Source: Corynebacterium sp. HS2168-gen11
GTDB taxonomy: Bacteria; Actinomycetota; Actinomycetes; Mycobacteriales; Mycobacteriaceae
Length of the DNA: 64,000 bases
Direction: 5' to 3'
NCBI RefSeq assembly: GCF_024834075.1
Contig: NZ_JANUXR010000006.1
Location: 1-64,000 of the forward strand
The position numbers and the translations under genes were made by a program. The notes beneath the pieces are model-generated. The model was not told the origin of the DNA. It did not search any database and was given only the letters and a program-made list of their open reading frames with translations. Shown piece after piece: positions 1-7,080 of the stretch; the first letter of the stretch is position 1, and each line of letters begins with the position of its first letter.

Positions 1-178
1 AAGATTTTACAAGCCAAGCAAAAACTTGCCGGCCACAATCAAAAGCACATAACAGTAAAACAATCCCAATAACACTTTGAAAAAAATAAAAAGTACATTG
101 GCACACTATTGAGTTCTCAAACAACATTCACATACCCGCCAACCAAACACATTCCGTATCAGGCTGAACAAGGCAGTG
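1..178 (-). promoter_or_regulatory. rRNA operon leader (5' end of a 16S transcript lying outside the window)
   Basis: Read on the minus strand, 103-125 gives GTTTGAGAACTCAATAGTGT, the antitermination-type leader motif found just upstream of actinobacterial 16S rRNA genes. It is followed by the AT-rich and TGGCCGGCAAG-type sequence that usually precedes mature 16S in Corynebacterium. The 16S gene itself would begin left of position 1, transcribed leftward. The motif is seen directly; the identity of the missing gene is inferred. The stretch holds no credible protein gene. Confidence 0.75.
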
Positions 179-185
179 AAATGAA

Positions 186-214
186 ACATTAACCGAACAT
201 GAACAACATGTCAA
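186..214 (-). promoter_or_regulatory. Probable rrn promoter
   Basis: On the minus strand a perfect -35 TTGACA (209-214) is followed after 17 bp by TAATGT (186-191). This places a start near position 178, about 55 bases upstream of the leader antitermination motif. A weaker second candidate (TTGTGT, 17 bp, TAAATT) lies further upstream, at about 270-300. Multiple promoters are usual for rRNA operons. Confidence 0.55.
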
Positions 215-544
215 ATCAACACTGTTTCATCATTGTCACTCACAACCGTTGGCCGCGGCGACTCGAACTAATTTACACAGTCACCACACACAACACAAAC
301 CTGCAGGTGAGCGCACAATTTTAAGGAAAGAATGTGCAGTGTATTTGTCACAAGTTTGATTTACGTAACACACCACAGCACAACAGCTGCAACCGTTTAA
401 AGTCGCACGATTAAACAAGTAAGGAGTTACGAACAACTCCAACCGCCTTACAACCCTAACCACCACCCCACCATCACCACAAAGGTGCGAAACAATTTCA
501 TGATTATCACATCATCCAAAAGTTGTACACATTCGTGATTGATG

Positions 545-563
545 TTAGGCTAGGCACGCTTAA
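545..563 (+). promoter_or_regulatory. Candidate DtxR iron box upstream of the Fe(III) ABC operon
   Basis: TTAGGCTAGGCACGCTTAA matches 14 of 19 positions of the DtxR consensus TTAGGTTAGSCTAACCTAA. It sits 38 bp before the start codon of the solute-binding lipoprotein, which fits iron-dependent repression of the three-gene operon. Confidence 0.65.
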
Positions 564-601
564 TAATTGCGGCAACCCTATCTATATGAAGGAATCTTGA
601 T

Positions 602-1702
602 ATGAAACGCTTTTCAATGCGCCTCCCAGCAATCGCCTTAGCACTGACTACCACTGGTGCGGCATTGGTTGCGTGCTCTTCGAGTAGCGATACAGAAGCA
701 GCTATGACCAGCCCTGAAGCAGCATCATCCACCCAAGCTGAAGCGATGAAGGACACCAGCGATGACACTCTTGTCATCTACTCTGGTCGCAGCGAGGATC
801 TTGTTGCACCACTTATCGAGATGTTTGAAAAAGAAACCGGCATTAAGACAGAGGTTCGCTATGGCAAGACTGCCGAGCAAGCTCAGTTGCTGCTGACCGA
901 GGGCGAAAACTCTCCAGCTGAGGTTTTCTTCTCACAAGAAGCTGGTGCGCTCGGATTGGTTGCTGAGAAGGATTTGCTTGCACCACTTCCTGCAGAGGTT
1001 TTTGGTAGCGTCGCAAAGCAATATAGTTCTGCTGAGCAAAAGTGGGTCGGCGTCACTGGTCGCGCACGCGTGGTTGCTTATAACAAGGAGCAGGTCACCG
1101 AGGCTGACGCTCCGGATACGATCGAGGCTATGGTCGATCCAAAGTGGGCCGGCAAGATCGGTGTTGCACCAACGAATGCGTCGTTTATTTCCTTCGTGAC
1201 GGCAATGCGCGTGGAAAAGGGCGATGATTACACCCGTAACTGGCTGCAGAAGCTGGTCGATAATGGTGCCAAGACTTACGCCAAGAACACTCCTATTTTG
1301 GAAGCTGTTGAAAAGGGCGAAATTTCAGTCGGCCTGATCAACCACTACTACTGGTTCAGCGCAGCTGCTGAAAAGGGCGGCGAGAATCTGCAAGCTCAGC
1401 TGAAGTACGGCAAGCCAGGCGACTTGGCAGCATTGGTAAATGTTACCGGTGTTGGCGTGTTGAAGAATGCTGAGAAGGATCCACAGGCTTTGAGCTTCGT
1501 GAAGTTCCTGCTTTCGCCAACCGCGCAAAACTACTTCGCAACCAAGACGTTCGAGTTCCCATTGGTCGAGGGTGTTGAGGGTCCAGAGGGTATTCCTGCA
1601 TTGGATCCGTCTGCGAACCCAGATTTCGATTTGGCAAAGTTGTCATCCATTGACGAGTCTGCTGCGATGATCGACGAAGTTGGCTTGACCTACACGAAGT
1701 AA
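602..1702 (+). CDS. Iron(III) ABC transporter substrate-binding lipoprotein
   Basis: A 366-residue extracytoplasmic solute-binding protein of the FbpA/FutA (ferric-binding) type. It should capture Fe(III) outside the membrane and hand it to the permease encoded next. The N terminus is a lipoprotein signal: two basic residues, a hydrophobic core, and a lipobox ending LVAC with Cys at residue 25. A Ser/Asp/Glu/Ala-rich linker follows to about residue 55. The mature domain opens with LVIYSGRSEDLVAPL, characteristic of family-1 iron-binding proteins. The start is supported by AAGGAA about 7 bases upstream. It is the first gene of an operon with the permease (6 bp gap) and ATPase, behind a DtxR-like box. 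Substrate specificity is inferred from family resemblance and the iron box. Confidence 0.85.
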   Translation: MKRFSMRLPAIALALTTTGAALVACSSSSDTEAAMTSPEAASSTQAEAMKDTSDDTLVIYSGRSEDLVAPLIEMFEKETGIKTEVRYGKTAEQAQLLLTEGENSPAEVFFSQEAGALGLVAEKDLLAPLPAEVFGSVAKQYSSAEQKWVGVTGRARVVAYNKEQVTEADAPDTIEAMVDPKWAGKIGVAPTNASFISFVTAMRVEKGDDYTRNWLQKLVDNGAKTYAKNTPILEAVEKGEISVGLINHYYWFSAAAEKGGENLQAQLKYGKPGDLAALVNVTGVGVLKNAEKDPQALSFVKFLLSPTAQNYFATKTFEFPLVEGVEGPEGIPALDPSANPDFDLAKLSSIDESAAMIDEVGLTYTK

Positions 1703-1708
1703 TCATTC

Positions 1709-3214
1709 GTGTTGAAACCACACACTGCACTCATAGGGCTAGCGGGTGTTGTTGCATGCATTGCAGCAGCGCCGCTGGCCTTTTTGGGCGTGGAGCTGCT
1801 TTCTGCGCCGATCGAATCCATCACGCGAGTGTTTCAACGGCCGCAAACACTCGTAGTTCTCTCCAACACCGCCATTTTGGTGTTGACTGTCACCGTCGGC
1901 AGTCTCCTTCTGGGCCTGACCACCGCGCTTATACTCACGCGCATCCGACTACCGCTGATGAAATTTTGGTGGATCGCTGCCACATTACCGCTGGCGATTC
2001 CCTCATTTGTTGCAGGATTATCCTGGGTTACCCTTACTGACCTGCGCGGACTTTCAGGTTCCTGGGTGGTTCTCGTGCTATCAACCGCGCCATATATTAC
2101 GCTTCCTACCGTTGCAGCTTTACGACGCAGTGATCCCAGCCTCGAGGACGTTGCACGATGCCTAGGATACGGTCGGTTTCGCGCGTTTTGCACCGCCACG
2201 CTGCCACAAGTTATTCCAGCTGCTGCTTCGGGAGCCCTACTCGTCGCCCTCTACTGTGTTGCCGAATATGGCGTGGTTTCGATCATGCGCTACCAAACAC
2301 TCACCATTGGTGTGCAAGCAGCTTTTTCTGGCAGTTTTAATCGCTCTCTTGCAATTGTATTGTCCGCAATTTTAGCGGTATTCGCATTGCTTATTATTGG
2401 TGTTGAACGAGTCCTTCGCGCACCAACGCAGCGCTTTCGTATCCATGTTGCCACAGCTCCACCAGTACGCTCCAGATTCGTCACCGTAAGTGCCATATTC
2501 TGGTTGGCAGTTGTTTTTGGACTCAGCGTTGGTCTGCCTGTGGTTGATATCTTGATGCGTTTTACGGCAAGTCTTGCCGAACCACATGCTGAATATTTAC
2601 GGATGCTTACAGCAGCAGGTGTGACGCTAGGCTTAGGGTTGTGCGCAGCTTTTGGTGCGCTGCTGCTGGCATTACCGATTAGTATTCTTCTATCGCAGAG
2701 ATCAACGAAACTATTGCGCACACTCGAAACTTTTACCTATTTAGGTCATGGGCTACCAGGCATTGTGGTGGGCTTGGCGATGGTTTATATGGCACTGAAA
2801 TTTGTACCAGGGTTGTATCAAACATTGCCGTTGCTGGTGATCGCGTATTCCTTAATGTTTTGTGCCAAGGCGGTAGGCAGTACTCGTACTGCATTAGCGC
2901 AGGTCCCAGCCAGTTTGCATGACGCTGCGCGTAGTCTTGGCGCTTCACCACTTTCTGTGTGGTGGCGAGTAACTGCGCATCTTTCGTGGCCGGGCATTGC
3001 AGCCGGCACACTTATCGTAGCGGTTACCGTTATGAAAGAATTGCCCGCAACATTAATGTTGCGCCCGATTGGCGTCGATACCCTGGCAACTCGCTTGTGG
3101 CAACTCAATGACATCAATGCCTATGGTGCAGCGGCTCCTTATTCATTGATGTTAATTGGCGTTGCCGCTATTCCAGCACTGCTGCTAGCACAAACTCCTA
3201 GCTCGGAAGGTTAA
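1709..3214 (+). CDS. Iron(III) ABC transporter permease (fused two-domain)
   Basis: A 501-residue integral membrane protein of the FbpB type, in which two BPD-transport permease units are fused so one chain forms the whole channel. Each half carries several hydrophobic helices and an EAA-loop motif for the ATPase: EDVARCLGYGRFRAF near residue 146 and HDAARSLGASPLSVWWRV near residue 404. It starts with GTG six bases after the stop of the binding protein; an in-frame TTG is the next codon. Translation is probably coupled to the upstream gene. It should translocate Fe(III) into the cytoplasm with the lipoprotein and the ATPase. Confidence 0.85.
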   Translation: MLKPHTALIGLAGVVACIAAAPLAFLGVELLSAPIESITRVFQRPQTLVVLSNTAILVLTVTVGSLLLGLTTALILTRIRLPLMKFWWIAATLPLAIPSFVAGLSWVTLTDLRGLSGSWVVLVLSTAPYITLPTVAALRRSDPSLEDVARCLGYGRFRAFCTATLPQVIPAAASGALLVALYCVAEYGVVSIMRYQTLTIGVQAAFSGSFNRSLAIVLSAILAVFALLIIGVERVLRAPTQRFRIHVATAPPVRSRFVTVSAIFWLAVVFGLSVGLPVVDILMRFTASLAEPHAEYLRMLTAAGVTLGLGLCAAFGALLLALPISILLSQRSTKLLRTLETFTYLGHGLPGIVVGLAMVYMALKFVPGLYQTLPLLVIAYSLMFCAKAVGSTRTALAQVPASLHDAARSLGASPLSVWWRVTAHLSWPGIAAGTLIVAVTVMKELPATLMLRPIGVDTLATRLWQLNDINAYGAAAPYSLMLIGVAAIPALLLAQTPSSEG

Positions 3215-3218
3215 TGCC

Positions 3219-4187
3219 GTGAATGATGCATTGCGTATTACAGATCTTGTCGCTCACTATGCAGATGAGCGCCGGCCAGTGCTGCAGAATATTTCGCTTG
3301 CTGTTACTCGCGGCGAGTTGTTAGCGGTTGTTGGGCCGAGCGGTTGCGGAAAAACCACGCTTCTGAGAATCCTGGCGGGTTTAAAGCAGGCTACCAGTGG
3401 CACCATTGAAGTTGATGGAACTGTGATTGCCACAGCCGGTGTGCATGTTCCGCCAGAAAAACGGCATATTGGATTGGTGCCGCAAGATGCTGCACTATTT
3501 CCGCATTTGACGGTGGCCGGGAATATAGGATTTGGGCTGCATCGTCACGCTCATCGGCGCGAAAGAGTTGCCGAAATGTTGAAATTGGTGCAGCTTGAAG
3601 ACTTTGCCGACCGCAAACCATCCGAGCTTTCTGGCGGGCAGGCTCAGCGCGTGGCTCTGGCTCGAGCATTAGCGCCGAGTCCGAACCTCGTGCTTCTCGA
3701 CGAGCCGTTTTCAGCCCTTGATGCAGGCTTGCGCAGCCAAGTTCGGGCAGATCTGACAGAAATTTTGCAAAAGGCGTGCACAACGGCAGTGTTAGTGACC
3801 CACGATCAAGACGAAGCGTTGTCGATCGCGGATCAGGTGGCGCTGTTGCACGATGGAGTTTTAGAACAAATAGGCACGCCAACCCAGGTGTACAATGCTC
3901 CGGCAACGGCGTGGGTCGCAAAATTTTTAGGCGAATGTGCGATTTTGGCAGATGGGACGGTGGTGCGCCCTGAGCATGTGCAGCTTATTTCTACCCCGAC
4001 TGCAATGCCGGCAACGGTGACAGCGCGAGAATATCTTGGACATTCCACGATTTACTCGGTGACCTGCACCGATAACACGCAATTGCAAGCGCGTGTATTG
4101 GGTGCCCCAGCATATGAAGTAGGCAGCCAAGTCTTTGTACAACTCCCGGATGATCTGCATGTCATTGATGCAGCGGCGCGCGGGTAG
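3219..4187 (+). CDS. Iron(III) ABC transporter ATP-binding protein
   Basis: A 322-residue ABC ATPase of the FbpC/PotA class. It shows Walker A GPSGCGKTT (about residue 39), Q-loop VPQD, signature LSGGQAQRVALARAL, Walker B LVLLDEP and switch His in VTHDQDEAL. Residues from about 240 to the end resemble a TOBE-type regulatory domain, including a VRPEHVQL segment. It starts with GTG 4 bases after the permease stop and completes the iron importer. The next gene converges on it. Confidence 0.87.
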   Translation: MNDALRITDLVAHYADERRPVLQNISLAVTRGELLAVVGPSGCGKTTLLRILAGLKQATSGTIEVDGTVIATAGVHVPPEKRHIGLVPQDAALFPHLTVAGNIGFGLHRHAHRRERVAEMLKLVQLEDFADRKPSELSGGQAQRVALARALAPSPNLVLLDEPFSALDAGLRSQVRADLTEILQKACTTAVLVTHDQDEALSIADQVALLHDGVLEQIGTPTQVYNAPATAWVAKFLGECAILADGTVVRPEHVQLISTPTAMPATVTAREYLGHSTIYSVTCTDNTQLQARVLGAPAYEVGSQVFVQLPDDLHVIDAAARG

Positions 4188-4271
4188 GATGCGGCAAGCG
4201 ACTGCTTGAGGTGCGGCAGGTTCAAGCTGGTAGGTTCCAGCACGTCAAGCCCACTACTCCCCTGCCGTCGT

Positions 4272-4712
4272 CTAATCGAGTGCCTTAATGACTTTCATCG
4301 TAATGCGAGAATCCACTCGCACCACGCCTTGATTACCCAGCAGCGTTTGCGTTAACCATTGCTCATAAGCGGCAGCATCGCGAACACGAACTCGAATAAA
4401 ATAATCCGGACGCGAAAACATGCGACGAAGTTCAATCACTTCCGGCATCGCTGCCACGCGACATTCAAAATCAGCAATCGCCGGACCATCGTTTTTGCCC
4501 ACATCAGCATGGACGATCACCTCAAAGCCTTCCCCTAGTAGCTTGGGGTCGACTACCGCGCGATAGCCCTTAATCACACCGGCTTCCTCAAGCCGACGCA
4601 CTCGGCGCAAACAGGGCGCGGGTGTGAGATTGACAAGCTTCGCTAGCTCTTGATTACTCAAACGGCCATCTTTTTGCAATTCACGAATAATTGCGCGATC
4701 AATATCATCCAT
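4272..4712 (-). CDS. Lrp/AsnC-family transcriptional regulator
   Basis: A 146-residue regulator. Residues 1-60 form the winged helix-turn-helix of the Lrp family (MDDIDRAIIRELQKDGRLSN and a second helix around LTPAPCLRRVRRLE). The C-terminal half is the RAM ligand-binding and oligomerisation domain. The reading frame extends 12 codons upstream, but family alignment puts the start at MDDIDRAII, so that start is used. It probably senses an amino acid or similar small molecule; its targets cannot be read from the sequence. It is transcribed towards the iron operon and is separated from the surface-protein gene behind it by a terminator. Confidence 0.85.
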   Translation of the reverse strand: MDDIDRAIIRELQKDGRLSNQELAKLVNLTPAPCLRRVRRLEEAGVIKGYRAVVDPKLLGEGFEVIVHADVGKNDGPAIADFECRVAAMPEVIELRRMFSRPDYFIRVRVRDAAAYEQWLTQTLLGNQGVVRVDSRITMKVIKALD

Positions 4713-4766
4713 TCGTCTATTGTGACAAACATTGATTGAGGATGGCAATATTCTTGCGCATAGAAC

Positions 4767-4799
4767 AGCCCTCCTGCAATGAAAAATTACAGGAGGGCT
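4767..4799 (-). terminator. Terminator hairpin downstream of the surface-protein gene
   Basis: A perfect 10-bp stem, AGCCCTCCTG (4767-4776) with CAGGAGGGCT (4790-4799), and a 13-base AT-rich loop. It lies 23 bases after the stop of the minus-strand surface protein and before the Lrp gene. No long T tract follows. Confidence 0.6.
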
Positions 4800-4821
4800 C
4801 TACGCAGTTTATGCTACAGGC

Positions 4822-6456
4822 TTATCGACGCAGCATTGGTGGTACATGCTTGAACAAGTATGCAAAACCGAGCAGTTGTGAGAGCAAGGAGAACAGCAGC
4901 ACAATCACAGTTGCGATGCGGAAGGTACGAGCATCTTCAACTGGGTATACTGGCTTGCTTGGTTCAGTAGGCTTTACTGGCGTGCTCGTCTTGCTTGGTT
5001 CAGAAGGCTTCGATGGCTCGCTGGTCTTGCTTGGTTCAGAAGGCGTGGAAGTTTGAGAAGTAGTGGTTTCTTCGGTCTTATCCGCCAAAGCTTCAACTTT
5101 AGCCTTCCAATCAGCAACTTCGCTCTCGATTGTGGCAACGTTTGGAACAATCACACTCAGCTGCTGGTTGGTCGTGATCCGTTGCAAAGTAGCCTTGACT
5201 GCAGCAACGCGATCAGTCAAAGTTAGCAGCTTCTTCTTCAGTTCCGCTGCAGCAGCTGGATCTTTTGTTTCAGCAATCTTCAGTGCTTCCTGTTGCTTTG
5301 CCAATACAGCATCAAGACGCTCGATCACCGGAGCAACATCTGGCTTATTATCGATCTTGGTCTTGATAGCCTCAGCACGAGTCTTCAATGCCTCTGCTTC
5401 AGCTTTCTTTGCTTGAAGTTCAGCGAGGTTACCAGCCTCTTTCAGCTCGCGGATCTGATTGGTCAAGTTAGCTGCAGCTTCACGAATTTTAGCGAGTTCT
5501 TGCAAATCTGCACTGTCAGCACGACCTTCATAGTTCGTGACAATATCTTCAGCACTAGAAATCGCAGCGTATGCTTCGTTATATGCAGCATTCAGCTCTT
5601 CAGGGGTTGGGCCAGCAGGAGCTGCATCCTTCTGGTTCACATTACCGAATGCCTCAGCAAGCTTCGCTTTCGTTTCAGTGCTGTTCGTAGCTGCCTGTTG
5701 AGCTGCTTCTGCAACCTTGTCAGCTACTGCATCTCGACTAAATTCGACATTCGTAATCACCACATTGTTCAGGTCTTCATCGGTGACGCCAGATTCGCCG
5801 CGGTTTTTATTGAGGTAGGTTTCGTTTGTAATGCCATAGTTCAGCACAGCGAACGGCGATGAATCGTATGGCTTCGTACCTGCGATCGCAGCATTAATAC
5901 CACTATTGGCATACCAAATATAGTCTTTGAAATCATTCAACTTACTACGAACAGCAGAATCCTGTTCAGCTGTAGCACGCTCTTGCAGAGTTGCTGTTGC
6001 TGCTGCGAATAATTCCTTTGCAGCAGCGGAGGCTTCTGGAGTCACACCTACTTGTTCCACATCAATAGCACGTGCATTTGGATAGTTGGATGCTTGCAGA
6101 AGCGTTACTGCAACACGCGCTTGTGCCAAGTATTGTGCTTGTTCAGCAAGGGAGCGACCTGCCCAACCATATGGATAGCTAGAGGCATCGATCGCATTGA
6201 CTCCAGCTGCACCAGCCAACGCATAATAGTGACGAACTCGCTCGATACGTGACAACGACTGATACTGCCCAGCCCACTGCTGTGCATCATCAGGCGCACC
6301 GAGCAGCAACTTGTCTGCTGGAATTTCAGCAGCCGTTGCCGCAGACGACACAGCTAGAAAACCGGTAATTGGTGCAATTGGGGATACAACTGCTGCACCA
6401 GAAAACGCCAGTGCGGTGGTGAGCATCAGGACAGGAATACGATACTTCTTGTTCAT
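4822..6456 (-). CDS. Secreted, membrane-anchored coiled-coil surface protein, probably iron-regulated
   Basis: A 544-residue protein of no family I recognise. It has a signal peptide (cleavage likely near residue 43, after ATA-A). An Ala-rich globular region runs to about residue 270, followed by a long Ala/Glu/Lys-rich helical region with heptad character to about 440. Next comes a Ser/Pro/Lys/Thr wall-spanning repeat (SEPSKTSEPSKP-like) and a C-terminal hydrophobic helix (about 511-530) ending in KHVPPMLRR. There is no LPxTG motif, so anchoring is by the membrane helix. An in-frame TTG lies 5 codons upstream, but GGAG is placed 8 bases before the ATG used here. A DtxR-like box lies about 90 bp upstream. 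Low-iron expression and a role at the cell surface (adhesion, or heme or siderophore handling) are inferences. Confidence 0.7.
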   Translation of the reverse strand: MNKKYRIPVLMLTTALAFSGAAVVSPIAPITGFLAVSSAATAAEIPADKLLLGAPDDAQQWAGQYQSLSRIERVRHYYALAGAAGVNAIDASSYPYGWAGRSLAEQAQYLAQARVAVTLLQASNYPNARAIDVEQVGVTPEASAAAKELFAAATATLQERATAEQDSAVRSKLNDFKDYIWYANSGINAAIAGTKPYDSSPFAVLNYGITNETYLNKNRGESGVTDEDLNNVVITNVEFSRDAVADKVAEAAQQAATNSTETKAKLAEAFGNVNQKDAAPAGPTPEELNAAYNEAYAAISSAEDIVTNYEGRADSADLQELAKIREAAANLTNQIRELKEAGNLAELQAKKAEAEALKTRAEAIKTKIDNKPDVAPVIERLDAVLAKQQEALKIAETKDPAAAAELKKKLLTLTDRVAAVKATLQRITTNQQLSVIVPNVATIESEVADWKAKVEALADKTEETTTSQTSTPSEPSKTSEPSKPSEPSKTSTPVKPTEPSKPVYPVEDARTFRIATVIVLLFSLLSQLLGFAYLFKHVPPMLRR

Positions 6457-6545
6457 AGCAAAAATCTCCAATGGATTTCTTCTTGGAAGTGGTTTTAGGT
6501 GAACTATGTAATGTGTGTAACGAAGCCTTAAACCTCATCAGAAAA

Positions 6546-6564
6546 TAAGGCTTGCCTTAACTTA
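6546..6564 (-). promoter_or_regulatory. Candidate DtxR iron box upstream of the surface protein
   Basis: On the minus strand TAAGTTAAGGCAAGCCTTA matches 13 of 19 consensus positions, including the central GGC and CCT. A second, weaker match (TTAGGCTATCTTTAGTGAT, 11 of 19) lies about 20 bases further upstream. Together they suggest iron control of the gene starting at 6456. Confidence 0.5.
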
Positions 6565-7080
6565 CATCACTAAAGATAGCCTAAGCTGTAGATGGGTTAC
6601 AAGGTGATGTGTTTTCCATACCCCCGAAAAACATATCATTGATTATATAAGTAATAGGTATGAATTACTTTCATTCTATTGATTGAGTTCTTCGCGCGTT
6701 TGTGTGGCTCCGGTTGGTGAAACTTTGTTGGTGATCGTAATTCGCCAAAATTGTACTCACAGCCTGATGTTGCACTGCTTATGCCCAATATCAAAAGCTG
6801 CTCACACCATCATCGCATCGTATGGTGGGCAACAATACGATGTGAATGCTCTTTTCATTTATGCATTGGCCTAGAGTAGACGCCTGGTATCCAATACCTC
6901 ATGGGCTCAGAGTAGAGAAGTGTTCCTGAATGTTTGGAAAAAACATTTCTGAAAATTAGTTTTCTTGTTTCGCTAAGCGATTTTCCACAGTAAACATCGT
7001 AGCGCCAGAATAAACACAAAATTTCTTGTGCTAATTCTGGCGCTAGTCATTTGTTACGTCTTACGCGGTAACGTATATCC
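6565..7080. other. Intergenic region with a long hairpin (7000-7045)
   Basis: About 500 bases without a convincing gene. A perfect 12-bp inverted repeat, TAGCGCCAGAAT (7000-7011) with ATTCTGGCGCTA (7034-7045), has a further inner CACAA/TTGTG pairing. It lies 36 bases past the stop of the SNF2 helicase gene, so it may end or stabilise that transcript. It has no T tract on either side. Confidence 0.4.

Noticed and set aside
281..466. A 61-codon frame on the minus strand in the rRNA leader region
   Set aside because: It lies upstream of the rRNA promoter and leader and has Cys/Val-rich composition without family features.
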